64,000 bases of DNA, taken from contig CAWJKE010000007.1 in NCBI GenBank assembly GCA_963843455.1, forward strand, positions 186,001 through 250,000, given 5' to 3'. Origin of the DNA: CAIQPS01 sp963843455 (lineage in GTDB: Bacteria > Actinomycetota > Thermoleophilia > RBG-16-64-13). A program made the translations under genes and the position numbers. The notes below the pieces were generated by a model. That model saw only the letters and a list, made by a program, of their open reading frames with translations. It was not told the origin of the DNA and searched no databases. Shown here piece by piece: positions 10,730-19,623 of this stretch (positions within the stretch are counted from its first letter, which is position 1; every line of letters begins with the position of its first letter).

Positions 10730-11593
10730 ATGAGCGAACGGCTGAGCGAACTCAACGCGGAAATAGAAGCGCTGCAGGCCGAGCACAGACTGACGGACCT
10801 TCTCCCGCTCCTTCGTGAGAACGTCGAACTTACCGGACTGGAGGCAGGCGCCGAGTCGTCGGCGTATGTGGCCGCTCTCAACGAACTGGGATCGTTGCTC
10901 CGCACGCTCAAGCAACTCGACGAATCGGAGGCGGCTTTCCGCAAGGCCGCTCAGATCGAGGCCAGGGTCCGGGGCACCCAGAACCCCGACTACGCCACCT
11001 GCATCAACAACCTTGCCGGCACCTACCGTCTCAAGGGCGACTACGAGACCGCTGAGGCGCTGTTCATGGAGGCGATCGAGATCTACGAGAGCGAGACGGG
11101 GTCGGAGCACTTCGTCTATCTCAGCGCACTCAACAACCTGGGGCTGGTGTATCAGGATCTCAAACGTTACGACGAAGCTGAGAGCCTGCACCGCCGGGCG
11201 CTGGCCGTTCTCGAGCAGAGCGGCAAGCGCAATGCTGCCTTCGCGACCACGCTCAACAACCTGGCCTCGGTCGCAATGGCCACGGGGCGTTACGGCGAAG
11301 CGGAGCGATACTTGCGGGAGACGCTGGCACTGTACGAGCAGATAGCGGGCAGGGAGTCGGTGCTCTACCTCACCGGGCTCAACAATCTGGCGGCCGTGTA
11401 CTACATGGGCGGCGACTACGCGCAGGCCGAGCGGTACTTCACCGAGGCACTGGCGACCATCGGGAGGATCCTGGGGACGGACCATCCGGATTGGGCCAAG
11501 ACCAGCAGGAACCTAGCGCGGACCAGGGAGGCGCTGTCGGCACGCGAGCGCGACGCCGCGGCCGATGGGCGGCAAGGGCCGGGGCAGGCATGA
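10730..11593 (+). CDS. Tetratricopeptide repeat protein
   Basis: A cytoplasmic 287-residue protein built almost wholly of 42-residue TPR units of the kinesin-light-chain type, about five in number (repeated NNLA/LNNLG and AE..xRxAL patterns). A predicted coiled start (residues 1-30) precedes them. TPRs mediate protein contacts; no enzymatic motif is seen. It begins 35 nt after hutU and overlaps the next gene by ATGA (11590-11593), so it is translated with the DUF4037 and DUF4125 genes. Family knowledge: these domains are often found together or fused, but their role is unknown. Confidence 0.85.
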   Translation: MSERLSELNAEIEALQAEHRLTDLLPLLRENVELTGLEAGAESSAYVAALNELGSLLRTLKQLDESEAAFRKAAQIEARVRGTQNPDYATCINNLAGTYRLKGDYETAEALFMEAIEIYESETGSEHFVYLSALNNLGLVYQDLKRYDEAESLHRRALAVLEQSGKRNAAFATTLNNLASVAMATGRYGEAERYLRETLALYEQIAGRESVLYLTGLNNLAAVYYMGGDYAQAERYFTEALATIGRILGTDHPDWAKTSRNLARTREALSARERDAAADGRQGPGQA

Positions 11594-12537
11594 CGGGTCT
11601 GGAGCTCGCGGAGCGATACTACGAAGAATACGGCCGCGCTCTGGTGGCCGGGCGCTTCGCTGCCTACGAGGGCAGGGTCGCCGCCGGCCTGGTGGGGGAG
11701 GGCTCGGAATGCTTCGGGTTCGACGACGAGCTCTCGCGGGACCACGATTGGGGCCCCGGGTTCTGCCTGTGGCTGACCGCGCGCGATTACGCCGAGATCG
11801 GGGCGGAGCTTCAGAAGCGCTACGACGAGCTGCCGAGGGGCTTCGCCGGTCACGAGGGACGGAGCGAGAGCGCCCACGCGGGCAAGCGCACGGGGGTCTT
11901 CGAGGTCACCGCCTTCTACGGCAGGTTCGTACGCTACGATCACGTACCCATCGGCCTGGCCGAATGGAGGGTCGTCCCGGAGATCTATCTGGCGACAGCC
12001 ACCAACGGCAGAGTGTTTGCCGATCCCCTGGGGGAGTTCACAGCGTTCCGCGAGGGGCTGTTGGCCTTCTATCCGGAGGATCTACGGCTCAAGAAGGTGG
12101 CCGCGCGCTGCGCCGCGGCCGGCCAGGCGGGGCAATACAACTACGGCAGGTGTATCGTTCGTGGTGAGCTGGTGGCGGCCCACTGCGCCATGGCCAACTT
12201 CGTCGAGGCCGTGATCTCTCTGGTGTACCTGCTCAACAAGAGGTACCGTCCTTTCTACAAGTGGATGCATCGGGGCATGAGGGAACTGCCGATCCTGGGT
12301 GGGGAGTGTCACCGGCTTCTCGCCAACCTGTGCGCGGACTCGGGCAGGGAGGCAGGTCCCGGGGCTTCCAGGCGGCAGGAACAGCTCGTGGAAGAGATCA
12401 GTGCCCTCATCATCGCGCGCCTCCACTCCGAGGGGCTGAGCGACTCGTCGAGCGACTTCTTGCTCGACCACGCTCATGCGGTGCAGGCGAGGATCGAGAA
12501 CCAGGCTCTACGGAGCCTGCCCGTGACCATGGAATAA
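11590..12537 (+). CDS. DUF4037 domain protein (nucleotidyltransferase-like)
   Basis: Protein of 315 residues with the DUF4037 signature GFDDELSRDHDWGPGF near residue 45, resembling the GS...DxD catalytic region of the polymerase-beta nucleotidyltransferase fold. Both acidic residues are retained (DD and DHD). The C-terminal half (LNKRYRPFYKWMHRGM) is helical. Substrate and reaction are unknown; an antitoxin-like or tRNA/antibiotic nucleotidyltransferase role is only a fold-based possibility. The start ATG 11590 overlaps the TPR stop; the DUF4125 gene follows after 25 nt. Confidence 0.8.
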   Translation: MTGLELAERYYEEYGRALVAGRFAAYEGRVAAGLVGEGSECFGFDDELSRDHDWGPGFCLWLTARDYAEIGAELQKRYDELPRGFAGHEGRSESAHAGKRTGVFEVTAFYGRFVRYDHVPIGLAEWRVVPEIYLATATNGRVFADPLGEFTAFREGLLAFYPEDLRLKKVAARCAAAGQAGQYNYGRCIVRGELVAAHCAMANFVEAVISLVYLLNKRYRPFYKWMHRGMRELPILGGECHRLLANLCADSGREAGPGASRRQEQLVEEISALIIARLHSEGLSDSSSDFLLDHAHAVQARIENQALRSLPVTME

Positions 12538-12562
12538 GAGCAGGGGCTCTCGGGAGAGACAA

Positions 12563-13222
12563 GTGGAATATCAGGAGCACATCGAGCAGGGCGTGGTGGA
12601 GGAGATACTCGGCCTGGAGTGGGACATGTTCCAGAAGGTGAGGGGTCTCGACGGTCCCGCGCCGTGCCAGCAGGATCGCGGCACGTTCGAGATCATGCGC
12701 TCGAGCCAACTCTCGTCGTGGGACCAAGAGACCGCCGAGAGCTACCTGGACGATCTGCGTCAGGCTCGGGCCGGTGACCGGAACCTCATGACCGAGAAGT
12801 ACGCGCGCATGATGGAGAGCACGTCGCCGTGCGAGTGTCGGGGCGTGGGCGCGGTGGTGCCCGAACTCGAGGGTAGCGCCGCGCGGCTGGTCGAGCGTCT
12901 GGCAGACCTGTCGGTCCGCTGGATGGAGGAGACGGCCGCCAAGTACCCGCTTATCTCTGGGCGCGGTCGTCCCATCCGCTCGTGCGAGGACAGCAGATTC
13001 ACCACTTCGTTCGAGACCTACAACCGCAGCGAACTGGCCACCTACAGCGCCAGGACCCTGCGCCTTCTGGAAGCCCATTATCTTCAAATGGTCGCTGAGG
13101 GGATCAATCCGGCCGAGGCGATCCTGGAGCACACGATGGCGAGCTACGGTTTCGCCTCGCTCGAGCAGGCCGAGGCCGCGTTGCGGGCGCACGAAGAGAG
13201 GACAGGCGGCCGGACGGCATGA
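12563..13222 (+). CDS. DUF4125 family protein
   Basis: A 219-residue protein matching DUF4125 by EILGLEWDMFQKV and CQQDRGTFEIMRSSQ near the N-terminus and by an ARMMESTSP segment. It is mostly helical, with no membrane segment or known catalytic motif. Start GTG 12563, with GGGAGAG at 12552-12558. It overlaps the MFS gene by ATGA (13219-13222). Function unknown; conserved pairing with DUF4037 and TPR proteins suggests one complex or pathway. Confidence 0.8.
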   Translation: MEYQEHIEQGVVEEILGLEWDMFQKVRGLDGPAPCQQDRGTFEIMRSSQLSSWDQETAESYLDDLRQARAGDRNLMTEKYARMMESTSPCECRGVGAVVPELEGSAARLVERLADLSVRWMEETAAKYPLISGRGRPIRSCEDSRFTTSFETYNRSELATYSARTLRLLEAHYLQMVAEGINPAEAILEHTMASYGFASLEQAEAALRAHEERTGGRTA

Positions 13223-14448
13223 CCCAGGCGGTCCGCGCAGGCGACGATCTGGTGCGACAGAGGTGGCTGGGCAACAAGGGCCTGGTCGCATTCCTGACCG
13301 TGCTCAGCGCGTTCGTCGCCCTGTCGACGGACATCTATCTGCCCGCGTTGCCGAGTATGACCCAGGACTTCGGCGTGCCCGAGTATCAGACAAACCTGAC
13401 GCTTACCCTGTTCTTCGTGTTCTACGCTGTGGCCATCCTCGTATGGGGTCCTCTGAGCGACCGGTACGGACGCAGGCCCATCCTGCTGGTGGGCCTTTCC
13501 TGCTACACGGTGGCGGGAGCGCTCTGCGCTATCGCGCCCAACATCTACCTGCTCATGCTCTTCCGCATCATGCAGGCGGTCGGAGCGGGCGCGGCCTCGG
13601 CCGTGGCCACGGCCATCGTCAAGGACGTCTATCGGGGCAGAAGACGCGAGTCCACCCTAGCGGCCATCCAGTCGATGACGGTGATCTCCCCGGCGGTGGC
13701 TCCGATGCTGGGTGCGCTTCTACTCAACCTCACCTCCTGGCGGGGGACCTTCTGGGCGCAGGCAGGGTTGGGCGTGCTCGTAGTGGCCCTGACGGTCGCT
13801 TTCCAGGAGACTCTCCAGACGAGGAATACCGGCTCCCCCTTCGCCTCGCTGCGGCGTCTGGGCGTCGTGCTCAAACACCGGACGTTCGCCTACCTGCTGC
13901 TCATCTTTTCTCCGGTGAGCATCTTCGCCATGGCGTTTGTTTCTTCTTCCTCCTACGTCTACCAGGAGACCTTCGGCGTGAGCAGCCAGGTCTTCAGCTA
14001 CTTCTTTGCCCTCTTCGCCGTGGGTCTGGCGATCGGCCCGGTGATCTACATCAGGCTCTCGCGGAGTTGGAGGCGGACTTCCATCGTCACCGGCTGCTTC
14101 ATCGTGATCGCTCTCGGGGGAGTCCTCATCCTGCTCGTAGGTGGGCTGGGACCCTGGGCCTACATTCTCGCGGTGCTCCCGAGCAGCATCGCCCTGAGCT
14201 GCATGCGTCCCCCGGCCGTCTATCTGATGCTGGACCAACACGAGGCCGATGCAGGGTCGGTCTCGGCGCTCATGAGCTCGTCTCACATGGTGATGGGGAG
14301 CATAGGGATGGTGCTCGTCTCGCTACCCTTCTTGGGCGGCCGCGTGGAGATCCTGGGCGTCCTCACCCTTGTCGTCGGATTGTTGAGCGGAGGGCTGTGG
14401 CTGGGCATCGGGCAGCCGCGTCTACGCGCCGCGAGCAAGCGAGCCTGA
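13219..14448 (+). CDS. Bcr/CflA-type MFS drug efflux transporter
   Basis: Twelve-helix major facilitator (409 residues) of the DHA1 Bcr/CflA group, which exports drugs or small metabolites by proton antiport. Motifs: STDIYLPALPSM in helix 1, GPLSDRYGRRPILL (MFS motif A) after helix 2, and RIMQAVGAGAASAVATAIV (motif B/C region). It is translationally coupled to the DUF4125 gene by a 4-nt overlap, so the cassette may export something made or modified by the DUF4037/DUF4125 proteins (inference). Confidence 0.9.
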   Translation: MTQAVRAGDDLVRQRWLGNKGLVAFLTVLSAFVALSTDIYLPALPSMTQDFGVPEYQTNLTLTLFFVFYAVAILVWGPLSDRYGRRPILLVGLSCYTVAGALCAIAPNIYLLMLFRIMQAVGAGAASAVATAIVKDVYRGRRRESTLAAIQSMTVISPAVAPMLGALLLNLTSWRGTFWAQAGLGVLVVALTVAFQETLQTRNTGSPFASLRRLGVVLKHRTFAYLLLIFSPVSIFAMAFVSSSSYVYQETFGVSSQVFSYFFALFAVGLAIGPVIYIRLSRSWRRTSIVTGCFIVIALGGVLILLVGGLGPWAYILAVLPSSIALSCMRPPAVYLMLDQHEADAGSVSALMSSSHMVMGSIGMVLVSLPFLGGRVEILGVLTLVVGLLSGGLWLGIGQPRLRAASKRA

Positions 14449-14480
14449 CTGTCAAGCAGGGCTGATACCATGGGTGCAGC

Positions 14481-15230
14481 ATGATCAAGACTGTCATCAT
14501 CCACCATCTCCTCGACATGAACGATCTTCCGGCCGCGGAGCGGTGGTTCTTCCGGTATCACATCCCCGAGGTGCTGCGGAATCATCCGGTGAGTTACGTC
14601 AGTTACCGAGCGGTCCCTTCTCCTCCCGGCGCCGAGAACTATGGCTACTACAACTACAAGGTGCACGAGAACGTGAACCGCGGCGAGGGGGAGAGACCGC
14701 TCGGCCTCACAGCCATGACCACCGAGGTCGTGCCGCTCAAGGTCATCATGGTGAACGTGCCCGCCGTGCCGACTGAGGACTTCCTGGGCCGGGGGGCCTC
14801 CTTCGAAGAGAAGACCATCCTGCGCTGGCTCATCGCGCTCCGTTACCCGAAGGGCGTGAGTGTGGAAGAGGGAGACGACTGGTATCTCAACGTGCACGCC
14901 AAGGAAGTCATGCGGCAGCCCGGGCTCACGCGTTTCTTCAGCCACCGGGTGATCGCTCCTCCCGCGGTGATGGACAGAGTGGTGCCGGCGTTCGTGCATC
15001 CTCGGTCGGTGGTCTCGTCGGACTGGCACCGCATCTCGGAGCAGTGGTACGAGAACAGCAACGGCTGGGTGGAGTCGATCGTCACGTCATCGCCTCGATA
15101 CACGAAGCCGCCGTGGGCGACATACGACCGCTATCCGTTCCTCGAACCGGGCGTCGATTTTGCCGGCACCTTCATCCTCGAGCGGCCCACCGATGACTGG
15201 CTGAGAGAGGTCCCTCGCTTCTACGTGTGA
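14481..15230 (+). CDS. Hypothetical protein, possible EthD-like dimeric alpha/beta barrel
   Basis: A soluble 249-residue protein that I do not recognise with certainty. The start MIKTVIIHHLLDMNDLP and the segment AERWFFRYHIPEVLR resemble the beta-alpha opening of ferredoxin-like dimeric barrels such as EthD. The sequence may hold two such halves (a second at about residue 130, WYLNVHAKEVMRQPGL). It is rich in His and Trp/Tyr, with a clustered aromatic tail (PWATYDRYPFLEPG). No signal peptide. It follows the MFS gene by 32 nt and converges with the MMPL gene. The role is unknown; monooxygenase or dioxygenase-like chemistry is only a guess. Confidence 0.6.
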   Translation: MIKTVIIHHLLDMNDLPAAERWFFRYHIPEVLRNHPVSYVSYRAVPSPPGAENYGYYNYKVHENVNRGEGERPLGLTAMTTEVVPLKVIMVNVPAVPTEDFLGRGASFEEKTILRWLIALRYPKGVSVEEGDDWYLNVHAKEVMRQPGLTRFFSHRVIAPPAVMDRVVPAFVHPRSVVSSDWHRISEQWYENSNGWVESIVTSSPRYTKPPWATYDRYPFLEPGVDFAGTFILERPTDDWLREVPRFYV

Positions 15231-15252
15231 TCGCCCGGCGGGCGCGGCGCCG

Positions 15253-17850
15253 CTAGTCCGCCTTCGGCGACTCCGCCGGTATGGTCCTTGCTCCCGGCCC
15301 ACGCCTTGGCCACCAACTCCATCTTCCCAGAAGGACGATGATCGCCGGCACGAGGGTCGTCCGGACGACGAAGGTGTCGAGCAGGACCCCAAAGGCGACG
15401 GCGAACCCGATCTGTAGCAGCCCCAGCAGACTGGCGCTCATCATGCTGGCGAAAGTGCCGGCCATGATAATGCCGGCCGAGGTGATGATGCCCCCCGTGC
15501 GGGCGAGCGCGTGACGAGTCCCGTCCCGGGTGCCGTTGGCCGCCACCTCCTCCTTCACCCGCCCGATGAGGAAGATGTTGTAGTCCATGCCAAGGGCCAC
15601 CAGCATGACGAACATGAACATCGGGACCCACCACACGATGCCCGCGGCCCCGAGGATATCCACGAAAAGCAGCCTCACGACGCCGAGTGTGGCCCCGTAC
15701 GAAAGCAGGATGGTGAGTATCAGGTAGATCGGCGCCACCAGGGCGCGGAGCAAGATGATGAGGACTACGAACACCCCGCCCAGGACATAGACCATCGCCC
15801 GAGTCATATCTCGGTTGGAGGCCGCCTGCAGATCGAGCAGCACGGCCGAGTCGCCCGCCACCGCCGCCTGGAACCCCGCCGAGGCGAGGGCCGAACGCAT
15901 GGCCTTTGTGGCGTCTATCGCCTCCGGGCTGTAGGGGCCGGCGTCGAGTACCACCTGGAGGCGCGCGGCGGTGCCGTCGCCGGAAAGGTACGCGTCGCGC
16001 AGAGCCTTGAGCCCCGCGTTGCTCTTGAGGTAGAGCTGGGGCAGAAGGATGGCGTCGGGCCGGCCGGCGAACTTCTGCCCAAGCGTGTCGAGACCCCCCG
16101 CGAGCGACTCGAGCTGGGTGAGGGCCTGTTCGGCGGCGACGGTCCGCTGGGCGCTGTCGGTAGCCGACTGCAAAGAGGCGGAGACCTTCGCGAGCTCCGA
16201 AAGCGCCGCGAGCGCCTTCTGGTAACCGGGGTCGCCGACCACGTCCGGGTATCCCTGGGCGAGTTGGACAAGGTAGCCGTAGAGCTCGGTGAGCCCGGCG
16301 GCCGCCGCCTGCAGTTCCGGGCCGGGAGCGCTGCCGGTGGAAAGCCCGGCCTGCAACTGGGCGGCACCGTCGCGAACGACCTTCGCCTCGGTGGACAGTT
16401 GATCGGCCACGCTGAGCGTCTTCTTGTCCGGGAGGGAGCCGGTGAAGCTGCGAACGGCGGTCACATGGGGCACAGCCTCGAGAAGGGCCTGCAATCTGGC
16501 CACATCGGCCAGCCCCTGGGGAGTGTCGAAACCGGCCTGGTCGACGGCCACCACGTTGAGGGGCTGCATCTGTCCTGGGCCGAAGTGGGCGGCGAGCACG
16601 TCGAACCCCTGCCTGGTCTCGTCGGTCTTGGGGAGGTCGCCCAGCAGATCGAAATCCCGGACCAGCCCGGACCCGTAGACTGCCAGCGGCACCAGCACGA
16701 TCACGGGCACCAGAAGGGCTATAATCGGGCGCCCGATGACCTTGCCCGCCCAGGAGTGCCACACACCATGCTCGCCGATGTGCTTGGGCTTCCTGGGCCA
16801 GAAGGCGTAGTGGCCGAGAATGGTGAGCAGGGCGGGGGTGAAGGTCAGCCCGGCGAGCAGGGCGATGGCGACGCCGATGGCGATGCTCGGGCCGGTCGTG
16901 TTGTAGAGCCCCAGTTCGGCCAGGGCCATCGTGGCCAGGCCGACGATGACCGTCCCCGCGCTGGAGGCGATGGTCTCACCGATGGTGCGGACGGTCGTCT
17001 TGATGGCCGGTGCGGCCGTCTTGACGTCGGCCATCTCCTCGCGGAACCGGCTGATGAGGAACAGGCAGTAGTCGGTCCCGGCGCCGAACAGCACCACGAT
17101 GAGGAACACGTTGGTGTACATCGATATGGTCAGTGGTCCGGACCCGAGGAAGGCGACGACGGCCCGAGAGATCACGTAGGCCAGCCCGATGGTCGCCAGG
17201 GGGATGACAGGGCTCACCGGCGAGCGATAGATGATCAGCAGGATCGCTATCACGAGCACGATGGTGATCCAGGTGGTCGAGGCGAGGCTGTCCTGTGAGG
17301 CGCTGTTGTAGGCCGAAAGTATGGGGCCGTCTCCGGTCAAGTAGACCTTCACGCCGGCGGGCGCCGCTTTCAGCCGCTCCTGGATGGCAGCGATAGCGTC
17401 CTTGGTGGCCGGCTCGGTCGCGACTGCGTCGAAGCGCGTCAGCAACAGCGCCACCTGCCCGTCGGGGCTGATGAGGCTCGCCTTGGTTTGTTCGTCGCCC
17501 GACGTTGGCGACAGCACCCGGCCGACACCCGGGGGCTTCTCCGGGCCGGTGAGCCAGGAGGTGAGATCGCTCACGAACTGGGCCGCCGCCCCCTGATCGG
17601 CGCGGTTCCCCGAACCTGCGTCGACCACGACCACGGCGCTCGAGGGGGACACCCTGTCGGGGAAGTACTTCTTGACCAGGTTGTTCGCGTCCAGACTGGG
17701 GGCGGAGGCGGGCAGGAAGGCCCGCTGGTCGCTCACGGCGACGTCGTTGATGTTCGGGGCGACGATGGTTAGCACTGCCGCAACCAGCAACCAGGCGGCG
17801 ACGATGAACCACCGGAACCGGACGGCGAACGAGCCTAGGCGGTTGAACAT
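15253..17850 (-). CDS. MMPL/RND-family transporter
   Basis: Large inner-membrane exporter (865 residues) of the MMPL branch of the RND superfamily, usually moving lipids or siderophores across actinobacterial membranes by proton motive force. It has one N-terminal helix, a periplasmic domain (residues 40-170), a helix bundle containing GAGTDYCLFLISRFREE, a second extracellular domain (about 370-620) rich in Ala/Gln helices, and a second bundle with ALGMDYNIFLIGRVKEE. The paired Asp-Tyr positions are the proton-relay residues of MmpL3-like proteins. ATG 17850. It lies 29 nt downstream of repeat element A, on the same strand as the activase genes. Confidence 0.9.
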   Translation of the reverse strand: MFNRLGSFAVRFRWFIVAAWLLVAAVLTIVAPNINDVAVSDQRAFLPASAPSLDANNLVKKYFPDRVSPSSAVVVVDAGSGNRADQGAAAQFVSDLTSWLTGPEKPPGVGRVLSPTSGDEQTKASLISPDGQVALLLTRFDAVATEPATKDAIAAIQERLKAAPAGVKVYLTGDGPILSAYNSASQDSLASTTWITIVLVIAILLIIYRSPVSPVIPLATIGLAYVISRAVVAFLGSGPLTISMYTNVFLIVVLFGAGTDYCLFLISRFREEMADVKTAAPAIKTTVRTIGETIASSAGTVIVGLATMALAELGLYNTTGPSIAIGVAIALLAGLTFTPALLTILGHYAFWPRKPKHIGEHGVWHSWAGKVIGRPIIALLVPVIVLVPLAVYGSGLVRDFDLLGDLPKTDETRQGFDVLAAHFGPGQMQPLNVVAVDQAGFDTPQGLADVARLQALLEAVPHVTAVRSFTGSLPDKKTLSVADQLSTEAKVVRDGAAQLQAGLSTGSAPGPELQAAAAGLTELYGYLVQLAQGYPDVVGDPGYQKALAALSELAKVSASLQSATDSAQRTVAAEQALTQLESLAGGLDTLGQKFAGRPDAILLPQLYLKSNAGLKALRDAYLSGDGTAARLQVVLDAGPYSPEAIDATKAMRSALASAGFQAAVAGDSAVLLDLQAASNRDMTRAMVYVLGGVFVVLIILLRALVAPIYLILTILLSYGATLGVVRLLFVDILGAAGIVWWVPMFMFVMLVALGMDYNIFLIGRVKEEVAANGTRDGTRHALARTGGIITSAGIIMAGTFASMMSASLLGLLQIGFAVAFGVLLDTFVVRTTLVPAIIVLLGRWSWWPRRGPGARTIPAESPKAD

Positions 17851-17879
17851 CTGCTGCTCAGACCTCAGGCCGGCCGGGA

Positions 17880-18036
17880 GGCTGCTGAAAAGCGAAACCC
17901 CGGTCGCCGGAATTCACTGGGTGGCGCGATAGCACGTCCTCAGTCGCGCAAATAGCGCCGGTATTCACGCTCCCTGCGTCCTTCTCTCGCACATACCCAT
18001 CGCATTCCTGCGGCGAAGCGTCACTTTTCAGCAGCC
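17880..18036 (-). repeat. Repeat element copy A (157 bp, paired ends, candidate structured RNA)
   Basis: GGCTGCTGAAAAG (17880-17892) is a perfect inverted match of CTTTTCAGCAGCC (18024-18036). The interior shares a near-identical core with copies B and C: minus-strand GCGAGAGAAGGACGCAGGG, here at 17990-17972. Read on the minus strand, the 5' arm encodes the last residues (AAEK) of the upstream activase-related gene, and the conserved TGA after the arm is its stop codon. The element ends 29 nt before the MMPL start. Confidence 0.8.
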
Positions 18037-19433
18037 TGCAAAGTCCGGGCGATCTTCTTGCGGCGCTTGTAGGTCTTGGCCAGCTCCAGGAAGATCCCCA
18101 CGTCGCGGTCCAGGTCGCTATGGGTGCCGTCGAAGTAGAACACCCGGATAGGAATGTCGTCGTGCTCCTTGCTCACCCACGGATAGATGGCCTCGGTCAC
18201 GATACCGTTCATGCACGTGAACGGGCTGATGTCGACGATACCGTCGGCCCCTTGGTGGTAGAGGTAGATGGCCCCGCCGGTGGAGATGACCATCTCGCCC
18301 AAGGCGCCTTCGCGGGGCAGGTAGGGATGCCCATACTCCAGGATCTCGTGGATGTGTGGGTCCCGATGGCTCTCGAAGACGTCTTCGAACTGCTCCATCA
18401 GCGCATTCTCGTCGCTGCGCATCACCCGCGCCGTGAGGAAGTTCTTGACCCAGTCCTTGCTCACGCGGCGCTTCTCCTCGCGCAACCGCCGAAAGGCCTC
18501 GTCGTTGGTGTACCACACCCATTCCGCAACGCCGGCCAACCAGCATTCGCCCCCTTGGGCTTCGATGTGCCGTATGACCTCGTTGTTGGCGAAGGTGTTC
18601 AGGCGGCAGAAGATCTCTCCCACCACGCCGATGAGCGGCCGGTCCTCCTGCCTCAGGGGGATGGTGAGAAAGGCCTTCTTCACCCGACTGAGCCCGGACT
18701 GGAGATCGGCCATCCGCTCCTTGTTGCCGATCCCCTGACGGGCGATGATGTCGCTCATCAGATCCAGGCTCTCCAGGTAGACTCTGTCTGTCTGCCCCGG
18801 TTCGATCTCGTACGGCCGGGTCATCAGGAGCAGTTTCAGCAGGACGTCCTGCACGACGACCGCCCGCCACGCTGTCCTGATCAGCTCCCCCGCCTTTTCG
18901 CCGATGCCGGCGTAACCGTCGGCGGAGGTGATGGAGAGGATGACGACATCTTCGTATCCTTGGTCGTCGAGCACCCTGCGCAACAGCCCCGCGTACTGTC
19001 CGAACCGGCAGGGACCATTCGCGGTGGGCAGGAGGAAGGCGATCTTTTTGGGGTCGAACTTCTCATCTTCGATGAGCTTGAGATAGTCGCCCAGCACGAT
19101 GCGTTGCGGGTAGCATTCGTCGCCCGAGGTGTACTTGGCGCCCAGTTCCAGCGTGCGGGCATCCTCGTCGGGCGTCACCCGAGTGTCCCAGCCGATCGAA
19201 CGGAAGGCGCCGGCGAGCATGCGCGATCCACCATATGGCATCCGGCAGAGCCACATGGTGCGACCGGCGACGTCGGTGTCGCGCGTGACCACCATGGGAC
19301 TGGTATTGGCGCCCGGTGCCGCCGCCGGCCCGGGGAGCGAGCCAAGCGCCCTCTGGGCCGCATCCTTGGTTCCTCTGCCGTTGCCGCTCGTGGTCCCGGT
19401 GCCGGTGGTGTCGATACCTTCGGGTCCCATCAT
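18021..19433 (-). CDS. Acyl-CoA dehydratase activase-related protein (COG3581-like)
   Basis: A cytoplasmic 470-residue protein of the group that accompanies or is fused to large CoA-dehydratase activases (DUF2229/COG3580-3581 type), distantly like the 2-hydroxyacyl-CoA dehydratase subunit fold. Motifs: SGDECYPQRIVLGDYLK, PTANGPCRFGQYAGLLR, GEIFCRLNTFANNEV and DISPFTCMNGIVTEA; the Cys residues in these motifs are conserved candidates for Fe-S ligation. The first 50 residues are low-complexity. Starts at ATG 19433 or 19430, preceded by GGGGAG. It is downstream of the 1038-residue activase, separated by repeat element C; element A overlaps its end. The exact reaction is unknown. Confidence 0.8.
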   Translation of the reverse strand: MMGPEGIDTTGTGTTSGNGRGTKDAAQRALGSLPGPAAAPGANTSPMVVTRDTDVAGRTMWLCRMPYGGSRMLAGAFRSIGWDTRVTPDEDARTLELGAKYTSGDECYPQRIVLGDYLKLIEDEKFDPKKIAFLLPTANGPCRFGQYAGLLRRVLDDQGYEDVVILSITSADGYAGIGEKAGELIRTAWRAVVVQDVLLKLLLMTRPYEIEPGQTDRVYLESLDLMSDIIARQGIGNKERMADLQSGLSRVKKAFLTIPLRQEDRPLIGVVGEIFCRLNTFANNEVIRHIEAQGGECWLAGVAEWVWYTNDEAFRRLREEKRRVSKDWVKNFLTARVMRSDENALMEQFEDVFESHRDPHIHEILEYGHPYLPREGALGEMVISTGGAIYLYHQGADGIVDISPFTCMNGIVTEAIYPWVSKEHDDIPIRVFYFDGTHSDLDRDVGIFLELAKTYKRRKKIARTLQAAEK

Positions 19434-19464
19434 CGCTCCCCGACGACCGGTTGCTTGGTCCTAC

Positions 19465-19623
19465 CCACGTTTCGAAACGAAGCCGCGGCCACGTAGTGCG
19501 CGTCTGACCGCACGACAGCGCGTTCCCGGTCACGTTGATTGCGTTGCTCTTCATGCTCCCTGCGTCCTTCTCTCGCGCTTGTCGGGCGCGTCCCTTGCGG
19601 CGTAGCTTCATTTCGAAACGAGT
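19465..19623 (-). repeat. Repeat element copy C (159 bp, paired ends, candidate structured RNA)
   Basis: The ends are CCACGTTTCGAAA (19465-19477) and TTTCGAAACGAGT (19611-19623): 11 of 13 positions pair, ten of them contiguous. This end sequence differs completely from copies A and B, yet complementarity is kept. The core CCCTGCGTCCTTCTCTCGC (19558-19576, plus-strand sense) and the CGCCGC and GGCTTCG boxes match the other copies. The TGA after the 5' arm is the stop of the large activase gene. The element ends 31 nt before the next gene's start. Confidence 0.78.

Noticed and set aside
15511..17298. Long plus-strand open frame of 595 codons
   Set aside because: It is antisense to the MMPL gene; its composition (Arg/Gly/His/Gln-rich) is typical of an opposite-strand shadow in GC-rich DNA.
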